Shown piece by piece: positions 26,492 through 34,788 of a DNA stretch of 43,293 bases. The number at the start of each line of letters is the position of its first letter. Position 1 is the first letter of the stretch. The position numbers were made by a program, and so were the translations under genes. Source of the DNA: Oscillospiraceae bacterium (GTDB taxonomy: Bacteria; Bacillota; Clostridia; Oscillospirales; Ruminococcaceae); contig JAGASN010000004.1 of NCBI GenBank assembly GCA_017847875.1, positions 1 to 43,293 of the forward strand. The letters are read 5' to 3'. The notes under the pieces were generated by a model. It saw nothing but the letters and a program-made list of their open reading frames with translations, ran no database searches and was not told the DNA's origin.

Positions 26492-28366
26492 TTATTTTGC
26501 AACAGTTGCGTAAAGGATTGCCTGCTGGAATTCCCAAAGGCTGGATTCTTCAAAGTTTTCGAGCCAGTCGGGATAAATGGTGTAATAAACGTTGGAATAA
26601 AGCGGGATTTCGGGAAGGAGTTCGTTCCATTTGAGGATGAAATCCTGCCAGAGTTTGAGGTAACCTTCTCTGTCGGAAGGATCAACACCGTAAACCATAT
26701 CCATGGAGAGCTGGTCGAGTTCTTCGTCGAAGATATAGTTCTGGTTCCAGCCGTTAGCTACGTATTCAGGATCAAGAGAGAAGTTGTAGGACTGGTCGTA
26801 TGCAGGAGTGAAGTTGGTTGCAAGGTTGTACATACCGTAGGTTTTTACACCGTACTGGTCGCCCTGGGTTTTATCACGATACATGTAGTTAAGGAGCTCA
26901 TCGAAGCTCATAACGGTCTGTTCGATTACCATACCTGCGTCAGCGGTCTGCTGGCCGTTGGAGAGCATGGTTACGAGAAGTTCGGAAACAGGGTTTGCTT
27001 CAGAAGAAGACCATTTGATGTGAAGAGGCATAAGGATTCTGCCGTCAGCAAGAGTTACGTTGAGTTCGTAGTCGCCTGCTTCTTCAGCGGTTACTTCTTT
27101 ATAACGTACGCCGGAAACATATTCATTACCTTCTGCGTCAAGTACCCAGCCGTCTTCAACAAGAAGTTCAACTGCTTTTGCAGGATCGTAAGAATAGGTG
27201 TTCATTTCTGCTTCGAAACGATCGGTGGATTCTTTGGTCATCCACATTGCAAGGCCGTAAGGACCGTGTACAACGGAACCGAAGCCCTGGCAGAAGGTGT
27301 TAGCAAATTCGTTTCTGTCAAGAAGGTATGCAACAGCATGACGAACTGCTTTGAACTGGGTAGGACCAAAGTCGCACTGGAACTGGATTTTGCCGTAGCC
27401 GTTACGTTCGAAGTTAACGGTTTTGTAGCCGCCCTGTGCTTCAAGGTCAAGAGCGCTGTTTACTTCGTTACCATCGGAGAGAGAGTCGAGAACGTCGATA
27501 GCGCCGGTTTTGAGCATATCGAACTGGGTTGCAACTTCGGATTTAACGATAACGAGCTGGTTGATGGAAGGTTTCTGGCCTTCGAAGTTACCTGCATAGT
27601 TTTTGTTGATTTCGAGAACGGTTTCGAGAGCACCGGTATCGAGGCTCTTGATTACGTAAGGACCAGCAGTTACAGCGTCAGCATACATCCAACGAGCTGC
27701 GTCGAGTTCGGAAGCAACGAGTTCGCCGCCTTCGAATTTTGCACCTGCTTCAGTATCTACAACGGTGAGTTCTGCAGAAGCATACATCGGGATGTAGAGA
27801 GGAGTAAGAGATGCATAGCTGAGTTCGTAGAAGTAAGGAACATAATCGCCGCTGATGGTGATGGAGTAGGTGTATTCGTCAACAAGACGTACGCCTGCGA
27901 GAGCATCAGCTTCGCCTGCCTGATATTCTTTTGCGCCAACAACCTGTTCTGCACTGACTTTTGCGCCAGCTTCTGCTGCTGCAGGAGAGTAAGCGATAAG
28001 AGCATATGCTACATAGTTAGCAGCAGTGATGGGCTCGCCGTTGGAGAATACAAGGCCTTCGTTGATTTTTACGGTGAAGGTTTTGGAACCGTCATCGTTT
28101 GCAACAGATTCAACGCCGCCGCAAACAGTCTCATTGATAACGAATTCGCCGCCCTGGTTGGTAACAACAGGCTGATAGTCGTTGATGAGGTCACGGATCA
28201 TTTTATCGGTTGCGTTGTTGGTCCACCATGCTCCGGGGCCGATATCGCCGGAAACTTCGGTGGTGCTTCCGTAGATAAGTCTGGTATCATTAGAAGCTTC
28301 GCCGCCGCATGCTGCAAGAGAAAGCATCATAACAACAGCGAGAAGAAGTGCGAGAAATTTCTTCAT
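26492..28366 (-). CDS. oppA: Oligopeptide-binding lipoprotein OppA (SBP family 5)
   Basis: The 624-residue extracellular solute-binding protein has a lipoprotein signal peptide ending in LSLAAC (lipidated Cys20). The two-lobed family-5 body includes FTVKINEGLVFSNGEPITAANY and AVRHAVAYLLDRNEFAN, read in parts. It is long for the family (usually 520-560); residues about 390-520 hold the extra length. It delivers peptides to OppBCDF. Its own promoter is a perfect consensus, GGAGG precedes the ATG, and a hairpin follows the gene, so it is likely the most abundant product of the operon. Confidence 0.93.
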   Translation of the reverse strand: MKKFLALLLAVVMMLSLAACGGEASNDTRLIYGSTTEVSGDIGPGAWWTNNATDKMIRDLINDYQPVVTNQGGEFVINETVCGGVESVANDDGSKTFTVKINEGLVFSNGEPITAANYVAYALIAYSPAAAEAGAKVSAEQVVGAKEYQAGEADALAGVRLVDEYTYSITISGDYVPYFYELSYASLTPLYIPMYASAELTVVDTEAGAKFEGGELVASELDAARWMYADAVTAGPYVIKSLDTGALETVLEINKNYAGNFEGQKPSINQLVIVKSEVATQFDMLKTGAIDVLDSLSDGNEVNSALDLEAQGGYKTVNFERNGYGKIQFQCDFGPTQFKAVRHAVAYLLDRNEFANTFCQGFGSVVHGPYGLAMWMTKESTDRFEAEMNTYSYDPAKAVELLVEDGWVLDAEGNEYVSGVRYKEVTAEEAGDYELNVTLADGRILMPLHIKWSSSEANPVSELLVTMLSNGQQTADAGMVIEQTVMSFDELLNYMYRDKTQGDQYGVKTYGMYNLATNFTPAYDQSYNFSLDPEYVANGWNQNYIFDEELDQLSMDMVYGVDPSDREGYLKLWQDFILKWNELLPEIPLYSNVYYTIYPDWLENFEESSLWEFQQAILYATVAK

Positions 28367-28419
28367 TTTGAATTTCCTCCTTAATTATTTTCATGTCATA
28401 CAAAAACTCATAGTAATTC

Positions 28420-28440
28420 ATTATGTATAACATCCATAAT
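28420..28440. promoter_or_regulatory. Inverted repeat at the oppA transcription start (possible operator)
   Basis: ATTATG (28420-28425) and CATAAT (28435-28440) form a perfect inverted repeat separated by 9 bases, immediately downstream of the oppA -10. The position fits repressor binding; no regulator can be named. Confidence 0.4.
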
Positions 28441-28469
28441 ATTATATACAAGTGGAGGTCGAATGTCAA
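28441..28469 (-). promoter_or_regulatory. Promoter of the opp operon
   Basis: Minus strand TTGACA (28464-28469), exactly 17 nt, TATAAT (28441-28446): a perfect sigma-A consensus 75 bases upstream of oppA. It predicts strong basal transcription. Confidence 0.9.
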
Positions 28470-28577
28470 TGAAAAAGTTGAATTTTTCTACAATATATGC
28501 ATAATTTAATGTAAAACAATTCAAATTTGTATCAAAAAATTACCGTAAAGTTTAATAGCTTAACAATTAAATCCGAT

Positions 28578-28614
28578 AAAAAACAAAACCCGCAGAAATC
28601 TGCGGGTTTTGTTT
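28578..28614 (-). terminator. Terminator of the pot operon
   Basis: The stem AAAACCCGCAGA / TCTGCGGGTTTT (28585-28596 with 28599-28610) is followed on the minus strand by a T-run, just after the stop of the binding-protein gene. Confidence 0.88.
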
Positions 28615-29850
28615 TTAATAATAGCTCATTCTTTTTTTCTTGATATGGTTGTCAACAATTTTTATGACAAAATAAATAACCACAATTATAATGAGAAAAA
28701 TTGTCTGGAAAATAACCGAACTGCTGCCCTGCGCCATAATATCTGTCCAAAGCTTATCGGTAAAAGAACTTGTTTCCGCAGGAAGGGTCAGAAGTGCATC
28801 AAGAGAGCCTATAATCTCGTCATCCGGATATGCAATTTCGTTTTCAACAAGTTCTTCGTCAAGAAGTTCCATTGCGCCCATATGCGGAGTTGAATATCCT
28901 ACATAGTAGCTGTTTGCGGCGGCAACGGTGGACTCACACATATAATTTATATACATTTCTGCCGCTTCTTTATTCTTGGCTCCTGTCGGTATGCACATGG
29001 AATCTATGAAAATACTTGTGTTTTCCGGAATGAAGAAATCAAGATCTTCGTTTACGTCCATCATAAGGACAGCGTCGCCGTTGTAATAAGGCGCAACAGC
29101 CGCTTCCCCACCCTCCATTTTGTCATAGATTTCGTCCATAACGTATGCCTGAACAAGAGGTTTCTGTGCGCGGAGGTGTCCTGCCGCTTCTTCAATTTCC
29201 ATCTGGTCGGTTGTGTTGAAATCATAACCAAGGTCAAGAAGCGCAAGAGCAAAGGCATCTCTGGAGTTTGAGAACATAAGCATATTATCCGCATATTTTT
29301 CATTCCAGAGAATGTCCCAGCCTCTCAGGTCTTCTTCATCGACCATTGTTGTGTTATAAATAATACCTACGACGCCCCAATACATCGGAACGGAATATTC
29401 GTTGTTTGGGTCAAAATTTTCGTTTTTATATTTTTCGTCGATATATTTATAGTTCGGAATATTTTCAAAATCAAGCTTCTGGAGCATTCCTTCGTTTATC
29501 ATCTTTCCGATCATGTAATCGGAAGGAACGATTACGTCATAGTTTGTTCCGCCGCTGCGAAGTTTTGTATAAAGTTCTTCGTTGGAAGAAAAAAGAGTGT
29601 AATTGACTTTAATTCCGGTGAGCGCTTCGAAATCTTCGTTTACGTCAAGAAAGTTGACGGAATCGTTCGCAACATATTCTCCCCAGTTATAAACGTCAAT
29701 TTCAATTCCCTGTCCCTGAAATTTCTGATAATAATCATAATCTTCAACTTCGGTGGAATAGCCTTCAGCTTCGCTGTAATAACCAAAAGCGGAAACCGAA
29801 GAAATTGTAACCATAATTACGGCGAGGCAAAGAGCAAATATTTTCTTCAT
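28615..29850 (-). CDS. potD: PotD-like spermidine/putrescine-binding protein with C-terminal membrane anchor
   Basis: The 411-residue polyamine-binding protein has a cleavable-looking signal peptide (1-22, ending VSA) without a lipobox Cys. PotD-type segments follow: VYNWGEYVAND, YDVIVPSDYMIGKMINEG, YSVPMYWGVVGIIYNT, FSNSRDAFALALLDLGYD, FIDSMCIPTGAKNKEAAEMYINY. The last 35 residues contain a single membrane helix (about 379-399) followed by the basic tail KKKR. It would thus be held at the membrane by its C-terminus, replacing the usual lipid anchor. It is the last gene of a potA-B-C-D operon and abuts potC with its own AAAGGAG site. Confidence 0.93.
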   Translation of the reverse strand: MKKIFALCLAVIMVTISSVSAFGYYSEAEGYSTEVEDYDYYQKFQGQGIEIDVYNWGEYVANDSVNFLDVNEDFEALTGIKVNYTLFSSNEELYTKLRSGGTNYDVIVPSDYMIGKMINEGMLQKLDFENIPNYKYIDEKYKNENFDPNNEYSVPMYWGVVGIIYNTTMVDEEDLRGWDILWNEKYADNMLMFSNSRDAFALALLDLGYDFNTTDQMEIEEAAGHLRAQKPLVQAYVMDEIYDKMEGGEAAVAPYYNGDAVLMMDVNEDLDFFIPENTSIFIDSMCIPTGAKNKEAAEMYINYMCESTVAAANSYYVGYSTPHMGAMELLDEELVENEIAYPDDEIIGSLDALLTLPAETSSFTDKLWTDIMAQGSSSVIFQTIFLIIIVVIYFVIKIVDNHIKKKRMSYY

Positions 29851-30654
29851 TTAACTCTCTCCTTTCGCCATATTAAATTTTGAGGCATTTTTATCTTTTC
29901 TTGCTCCGTTAATGTTAACAAGAAGCAAAATAAAGAGCACAACAACGAACATAATTGTAGAAAGTGCGTTGATTTCCGGGCTTACTTTCATTCTTACCAT
30001 TGAATAAATTACAACGGAAAGTGTCTGGGAATCCGCCGCGCTTGTGAAAAAGCTGACCGCAAAATCGTCGAACGAATATGTTATCGAAAGAAGAAAACCT
30101 GCGGCAATTCCGGGCATGATTTCCGGAAGAACAACTTTTCTGAAAGCCTGGGTCGGGTTACAACCCAAATCAAGAGCCGCATTATAAATATTGCGGTCAA
30201 GCTGACGAAGCTTCGGAAGTACGTTAAAAATTACAATCGGGACATTGAAAGTGATATGTGCAAGGATAAGAGAAGTGAAACCAAGCTCCATTCTAATAAA
30301 AACAAAAAGGAGCATAAGGGAAACACCGGTTATGATATCCGGGTTTATCATGGGAAGATATGTTACATTGAGCAGCAATCCCTGGAGCTTCTGGTTCATC
30401 GCATTGATTCCTATGGCGGCAAGTGTTCCGAGGACCACTGCGCAAATTCCCGCAACAAGCGCCACAAAAAGAGTATTTGCAAAAGCGCCGAGAATTATAT
30501 CGTTTGTAAAGAGTTTTTCATACCATTTGAAAGTAAAATCCGTGAAAACGGTACGGCTTTTTGCATCGTTGAATGAAAAAACGATAAGAACCGCAATCGG
30601 CAGATAGAGGAAAGCATAAATTATGCCAACATAAAATTTGGAAAGGAATTTCAT
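29851..30654 (-). CDS. potC: Spermidine/putrescine ABC transporter permease PotC
   Basis: The 267-residue membrane protein has about six helices, starting LYLPIAVLIVFSFNDA, the normal PotC opening. The EAA loop reads YNAALDLGCNPTQAFRKVVLPEI, seen around residues 160-185, followed by FLLSITYSFDDFAVSFF, a PotC hallmark. It overlaps potB by ATGA. It forms the transmembrane pore with PotB. Confidence 0.95.
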   Translation of the reverse strand: MKFLSKFYVGIIYAFLYLPIAVLIVFSFNDAKSRTVFTDFTFKWYEKLFTNDIILGAFANTLFVALVAGICAVVLGTLAAIGINAMNQKLQGLLLNVTYLPMINPDIITGVSLMLLFVFIRMELGFTSLILAHITFNVPIVIFNVLPKLRQLDRNIYNAALDLGCNPTQAFRKVVLPEIMPGIAAGFLLSITYSFDDFAVSFFTSAADSQTLSVVIYSMVRMKVSPEINALSTIMFVVVLFILLLVNINGARKDKNASKFNMAKGES

Positions 30655-31475
30655 ATTGCAATCCTCCCCTCTTTGTCGATGTTATCGCTGTCAAACTGAT
30701 TCATAACGCTCATGCAGATAAGAACGATTATCATAAGAACAAGCGAAATTGCGGAACCGAGGTTCGGGTTATAGTTGTTGCTTCCGAACTGCATTTCGAT
30801 AAGGTCACCGACCATAAGTTCGGAACCGCCGCCGAGCATTCTGGAAATTACAAAAGTCGAAACGGAAGGGACAAAAACCATTGTGATTCCGGTCTTGATT
30901 CCCTGCATGGTCTGCGGAAGAATAACGTGTGTGAAGACCTGGAAAGGATCTGCGCCAAGGTCCTGGGCGGCCTGGACGAGAGAGTGATCCATTTTCATCA
31001 TAACGGTATAAAGCGGAACTATCATAAAAGGAAGATAGTCATAAACCATTCCGAGAACAACAGCACCCTGGGTGTTTATCATTTCGAAAGGTCCTATTCC
31101 GAAAATTCCGAGAAAACGGTTAAGAAGACCGTTGTTTTCGAGAATGGTCATCCATGAATAGGTTCTGAGAAGGAAGTTCATCCACATCGGAAGCATGATG
31201 AGCATGAACATTGTTCTTCTTATATTACTGGTTTTTCTAGACATTATATACGCAAAAGGATATCCGAGACCAAGGCAGATAACCGTTGCAACAAAAGCAA
31301 GAAAAAGCGATTTTATAATTACCGGAACATAATCGCCGACGCGGATTATGTTCTGAATCGTAAACTCTCCTGTATTAGTGGTGAACGCAAAATATGCAAC
31401 CATTATAAGGGGAATCACAATGAATATCGCCATAAAAACGATATACGGAAAAGCAGGATAACGGGATTTTGTCAT
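30651..31475 (-). CDS. potB: Spermidine/putrescine ABC transporter permease PotB
   Basis: The 274-residue membrane protein has about six helices. It contains [16 protein letters not shown] and a [13 protein letters not shown] segment before the EAA loop [22 protein letters not shown] (split here around residues 160-185). The start overlaps potA (ATGA) and the stop overlaps potC (ATGA), so all three are translationally coupled. Confidence 0.95.
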   Translation of the reverse strand: MTKSRYPAFPYIVFMAIFIVIPLIMVAYFAFTTNTGEFTIQNIIRVGDYVPVIIKSLFLAFVATVICLGLGYPFAYIMSRKTSNIRRTMFMLIMLPMWMNFLLRTYSWMTILENNGLLNRFLGIFGIGPFEMINTQGAVVLGMVYDYLPFMIVPLYTVMMKMDHSLVQAAQDLGADPFQVFTHVILPQTMQGIKTGITMVFVPSVSTFVISRMLGGGSELMVGDLIEMQFGSNNYNPNLGSAISLVLMIIVLICMSVMNQFDSDNIDKEGRIAI

Positions 31476-32530
31476 TTTTCTTCCTCCGCCATCTTATGCA
31501 TAATGTGTATATCGTCCGGAATTACGGAAAGTCCAACCTCCCTGCCCGGTTCTTCATAAAGGGTCGAATGGATTTTCCAGTTAAAACCGTTTGTATCTAT
31601 TACAACGATTTCATAATGAACACCTTTAAAAATAATGCTTTCAACTTTTCCGTGAATCTGTCCTTTTTCCGGTTCGGAAATTTTAATATCTTCCGGACGG
31701 ATTACAACATCGACATTTTCATTTTCTGCAAAACCGAAGTCAACGCAGTCAAAATCTCTTCCGGCAAAATTAACAAGGTAATCCTTTTTCATAATGCCGT
31801 CGATAATGTTGGATTCACCTATGAAATCCGCAACGAAAGCATTGATAGGTTCATTATAAATATCGATAGGAGTACCGATTTGCTGGATTTCACCGTCGCG
31901 CATAACAATAACAGTATCGCTCATGGTAAGAGCTTCTTCCTGGTCATGAGTTACATAAATGAAAGTGATTTTTGTTTCGCGCTGGATTTTCTTGAGTTCG
32001 ATCTGCATTTCCTTACGGAGCTTAAGGTCAAGCGCGCCCAAAGGTTCATCAAGAAGAAGCACCTGGGGTTTGTTGATAAGAGCTCTTGCGATAGCAACAC
32101 GCTGCTGCTGACCGCCGGAAAGAAGGTTAACGTCGCGGCGTTCATATCCGCGCATGTTAACAAGATCGAGCATTTCAAAAACTCTTTCTCTGATTTCTTC
32201 ATCCGGAACTTTTTTAAGGCGAAGTCCGAAAGCGATATTTTCGTAAACGTTCAGATTCGGAAAAAGCGCGTATTTCTGGAATACGGTGTTGACTTCCCTT
32301 TTATATGGCGGAAGATCATTGATTCTTTTTCCATCAAAAAAAACGTCCCCGCTTTTGGGATTTACAAAGCCTCCGATAATACGCAAAGTGGTTGTTTTAC
32401 CACAGCCGGAAGGTCCCAGAAGTGTGACGAATTCGTGGTTGCGGATATCGAGATTAATATGGCGAAGAACACTTTCTCCGTCAAATTCAACAACAATATC
32501 CTTTAAGCTTATAATGGTACTATTTTCCAT
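31472..32530 (-). CDS. potA: Spermidine/putrescine ABC transporter ATPase PotA
   Basis: The 352-residue ATPase has Walker [10 protein letters not shown] (39-47), Q-loop [14 protein letters not shown], signature [16 protein letters not shown], Walker [13 protein letters not shown] and switch His in [12 protein letters not shown]-terminal TOBE-type regulatory domain spans about residues 240-350 ([16 protein letters not shown]). Motif pattern and operon context with PotB/C/D indicate polyamine import. AGGGGGA lies upstream of the ATG. Expression starts from the strong promoter at 32935-32962, far upstream of a structured leader. Confidence 0.94.
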   Translation of the reverse strand: MENSTIISLKDIVVEFDGESVLRHINLDIRNHEFVTLLGPSGCGKTTTLRIIGGFVNPKSGDVFFDGKRINDLPPYKREVNTVFQKYALFPNLNVYENIAFGLRLKKVPDEEIRERVFEMLDLVNMRGYERRDVNLLSGGQQQRVAIARALINKPQVLLLDEPLGALDLKLRKEMQIELKKIQRETKITFIYVTHDQEEALTMSDTVIVMRDGEIQQIGTPIDIYNEPINAFVADFIGESNIIDGIMKKDYLVNFAGRDFDCVDFGFAENENVDVVIRPEDIKISEPEKGQIHGKVESIIFKGVHYEIVVIDTNGFNWKIHSTLYEEPGREVGLSVIPDDIHIMHKMAEEEK

Positions 32531-32544
32531 TCTGCATCCCCCTT

Positions 32545-32930
32545 TTGCGGATTCAAGTCACGCAAGGTAAAAACAGGATCACCGGCCGCAGCCTCACCCA
32601 TTTTTCATACTGCTTTTTACAGCATGGCCGCATTGTAATGAAAGATTTTGCAATGCGTGTTAAAAACCTGTCGACCCACCGCTTTCCTCTTGGAACCGAC
32701 CCCGCAAAAGAGTGTTTTGTTCTAAACGTTGCCGCGCATAAGTTATCTACCGCTGTGCCCGGTTTTAGAAGGCTCCCGCTTGAAAGCAGTGTTTCATATG
32801 ACAAAAAATTCCGGTCTAATCAATTCGTTTACGTTTTCTATCGCGGCTTTTCCAAAACGGTTTTGCTGCGACAGTTCCACCTCCTTCTGACCGAAGGTTC
32901 TTTGTCAAACAACAGATGCAAAAATAACAT
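32545..32930 (-). ncRNA. Candidate structured RNA / long leader upstream of potA
   Basis: This ~390-nt stretch has no convincing gene; an 83-codon minus frame inside it lacks a ribosome binding site and has a Cys/Arg/Pro-rich, RNA-like translation. It is transcribed from the strong promoter at 32935-32962 and is clearly more GC-rich than normal intergenic DNA here. Minus-strand hairpins: 32838-32844 with 32868-32874 (7 bp, one G-U), 32629-32635 with 32651-32657 (7 bp perfect), 32607-32612 with 32620-32625 (one G-U), and a UUCC/GGAA hairpin at about 32684-32695. I could not match it to TPP, SAM, lysine, cobalamin, T-box, tmRNA, RNase P or SRP patterns. A free regulatory RNA (raiA- or 6S-like) or an uncharacterised leader are possible. 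Confidence 0.5.
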
Positions 32931-32934
32931 TATA

Positions 32935-32962
32935 AATATACCATATAAAATGTTTTTGTCAA
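32935..32962 (-). promoter_or_regulatory. Strong promoter upstream of the potA leader/ncRNA
   Basis: Minus strand TTGACA (32957-32962), 16-nt spacer, TATATT (32935-32940), with TGG before the -10 (extended -10). It lies about 400 bases upstream of potA. Confidence 0.8.
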
Positions 32963-33003
32963 TAATTATGACCTTTTTTATTAATTTTTTGTGAATTTTT
33001 ATT

Positions 33004-33510
33004 TTATTTAAGAAGTTTTTCGCGTTTTTTGTAATCCGGAAGATAATTTTCAATCAATTTATAAAAATCTTTGCCATGATTTTTATGCACAGTGTGAGCA
33101 AGTTCATGGACAATAACATAATCTATTGCTTCAGGCGGATATTGCATAAGGCGCCATGAATAGCAGACCGAATTTTTTCCGCTGCAGCTTCCAAAACGCT
33201 TTTTGGCAGAAGTAATTTTTATTCCTGTGTATTTCAAACCCATAAGTTTTGCAAAATATTCCGTTCTTTCGGTAAGATAAGGCAAGGCTTTTTCTTTGAG
33301 CATTGTTTCTTCTTCGGGCGAAAGAGCAAACTTTTCATCGTGCTCATACTTTTTTATAATTTGTTTTTCAATCCATTTTTCGTGTTTCAGAACAAATTTT
33401 TCAATATCTTCCGTGCTCATTTTAAGCGGCGCTTTAACAAGCGGCAAAAAATCATCGCCTATTGAAAGCTCTATGGTTTTTCGTTTTGACTGAATAAGTT
33501 TATAATCCAT
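33004..33510 (-). CDS. YgjP-like zinc metallopeptidase (DUF45)
   Basis: The 168-residue protein has the core zinc motif DYVIVHELAHTVHKNHGKDF: HELAH plus a third His six residues on. Upstream lies the family stretch KKRFGSCSGKNSVCYSWRLM. DUF45/YgjP members are SprT-like cytoplasmic metalloproteases of poorly known role. It is shorter than most members (about 230), lacking part of the N-terminal beta region. AAGGAG precedes the ATG; the start overlaps the nudix gene by 11 nt, so the two are coupled. Confidence 0.88.
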   Translation of the reverse strand: MDYKLIQSKRKTIELSIGDDFLPLVKAPLKMSTEDIEKFVLKHEKWIEKQIIKKYEHDEKFALSPEEETMLKEKALPYLTERTEYFAKLMGLKYTGIKITSAKKRFGSCSGKNSVCYSWRLMQYPPEAIDYVIVHELAHTVHKNHGKDFYKLIENYLPDYKKREKLLK

Positions 33511-33934
33511 TTTCTCTCCTTAAAAACTCTTTTATTAAAAACGGCTGAATATCCGGATAAGTCCATTTTTCCGGAAGATTATCAAAAAATTCTATTTTCT
33601 CTATTTCGCTGTGCAGTTCGTGCTCGAATTTCGCAATATCTGCATAGAACAGCTTTCCAAAGGTTTCTTTTCCTGTTTCGTTCACTCTGTTTCTTCCTGT
33701 TACAGAATAAATACATACAGGTTTTAATGAATATTCAACAGCTCCGGTTTCCTCAAAAAGTTCTCTTTTGGCGGTTTCATCAATTGTTTCTCCGCTTTCT
33801 CTGTGTCCTCCCGGAATTTCATAAGTACTTCTCTCTTTATGTTTGCAAAACACCCATTTCCCGTTATTCTTTGCAATTATAACAGCAAACTTTAATAATT
33901 CATCATCAACGCTATCATAAAATTTTACTTCCAT
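33500..33934 (-). CDS. Nudix hydrolase
   Basis: The 144-residue protein contains a complete Nudix box, GGHRESGETIDETAKRELFEETGA (given as GGHRESGETIDETAK and RELFEETGA), which binds Mg and hydrolyses nucleoside-diphosphate-linked substrates. The rest of the protein (VCIYSVTGRNRVNETGKETF, LPEKWTYPDIQPFLIKEF) does not identify the substrate. I chose the ATG at 33934, with TTTGGAGG upstream; a TTG four codons earlier falls in that site. Confidence 0.9.
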   Translation of the reverse strand: MEVKFYDSVDDELLKFAVIIAKNNGKWVFCKHKERSTYEIPGGHRESGETIDETAKRELFEETGAVEYSLKPVCIYSVTGRNRVNETGKETFGKLFYADIAKFEHELHSEIEKIEFFDNLPEKWTYPDIQPFLIKEFLRRENGL

Positions 33935-33947
33935 TTTATCCTCCAAA

Positions 33948-33976
33948 TTGACTGCGGCAGCTCTTTATGATAAAAT
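33948..33976 (+). promoter_or_regulatory. Promoter of the YlmH-like gene
   Basis: TTGACT (33948-33953), 17-nt spacer, TAAAAT (33971-33976), 30 bases before the ATG at 34007. Confidence 0.7.
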
Positions 33977-33978
33977 TC

Positions 33979-33987
33979 ATTATATCA
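33979..33987 (-). promoter_or_regulatory. Extended -10 promoter element of the nudix gene
   Basis: On the minus strand TGATATAAT (33979-33987) is a full extended -10 (TGn plus TATAAT). No good -35 is seen at 17 nt. It overlaps the divergent YlmH-like promoter, so the two genes may compete for polymerase. Confidence 0.5.
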
Positions 33988-34006
33988 CAGAAAGGGGCGT
34001 GATTGT

Positions 34007-34757
34007 ATGGCAGATGAAGAAAATATGCTAAAAAAAACGTTTTACTGAACTCGCGGAAAGAGCATATTCCAAAAGCATCTATACTTTCACGGAATTTCTT
34101 TCCCCTGCGGAGCAAGCTTTGCTTAAATCGTGTATAAAGGGTGTTCCCTATTGTTTTGATGGCGGATATGAAAACGCAGAAAAGGCTATCTGCGTTTTCG
34201 GAAGCGAAGAACTTTGCGGATATATCGAACCTGCTCCGATTTCATATATAAAAATCGAACCGTGCTCAATGAAATTTTCCGGGAATCTTGCCCATCGTGA
34301 TTTTCTCGGTTCAATAATGTCGCTTGGTATCAGAAGAAGCACTCTCGGCGATTTGATAGTTAAAGAAAACGTTGCTTTTGCGCCCTGTCTTGATAATATT
34401 GCCGATTATATCTGCGAAAATCTGGTTGAGATAAAACATACAAATGTGCGGTGCTCAAAAGCGGATAAAATTCCGGAAGATTCTCTTCCAAAGCCGGTTG
34501 AAAGCGAATTTGTTGTTGCTTCGGAAAGGCTGGATTCTGTAATTTCATCAATATATAAAATCTCCCGAAGCGAAAGCAAGGCTCTTTGTGAGCACGAAAA
34601 AGTTCTTGTCGGCGGAATCCCGATGCTCAGCGCCTCATATACTCCAAAAGAAAGCGACATTGTATCAGTTAGAGGTCACGGAAAATTTATATATTGCGGA
34701 ATAAAACTCGAAACCAAAAAAGGCAGACTTCGCTGCACCGCAAAAATTTATAAATAA
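34007..34757 (+). CDS. ylmH: YlmH-like S4-domain RNA-binding protein, with apparent frameshift near the start
   Basis: Reading from the ATG at 34007 (AAAGGGGCG site upstream) gives MADEENMLKK, then hits TGA at 34046. If one A is dropped from the run of eight A at 34030-34037, the frame continues as RFTELAERAYSKSIYTF, then FLSPAEQALLKSC and the rest of a ~249-residue YlmH-like protein (usual 250-260). That includes YCFDGGYENAEKA, HRDFLGSIMSLGI, R-STLGDLIV, and a C-terminal S4 domain (about 180-249, ASERLDSVISSIYKISRSESK). The open frame after the shift contains only a TTG at 34119 as a start. YlmH is an RNA-binding ribosome-rescue factor acting on stalled 50S-peptidyl-tRNA, in line with rqcH in this window. 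The indel may be a sequencing error, a true mutation or transcriptional slippage. Confidence 0.8.
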
Positions 34758-34788
34758 AAAGAGCCTTCCGGCTCTTTTATTTTTTTAC
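34756..34788 (+). terminator. Bidirectional terminator between the YlmH-like gene and plsY
   Basis: AAAAGAGCC / GGCTCTTTT (34757-34765 with 34770-34778, TTCC loop) is followed by a T-run on the plus strand. The mirrored A-run upstream lets it serve plsY on the minus strand too. Confidence 0.85.

Noticed and set aside
32553..32804. 83-codon minus-strand frame in the potA leader
   Set aside because: No ribosome binding site; Cys/Arg/Pro/Lys-rich composition and overlap with strong hairpins suggest structured RNA, not protein.
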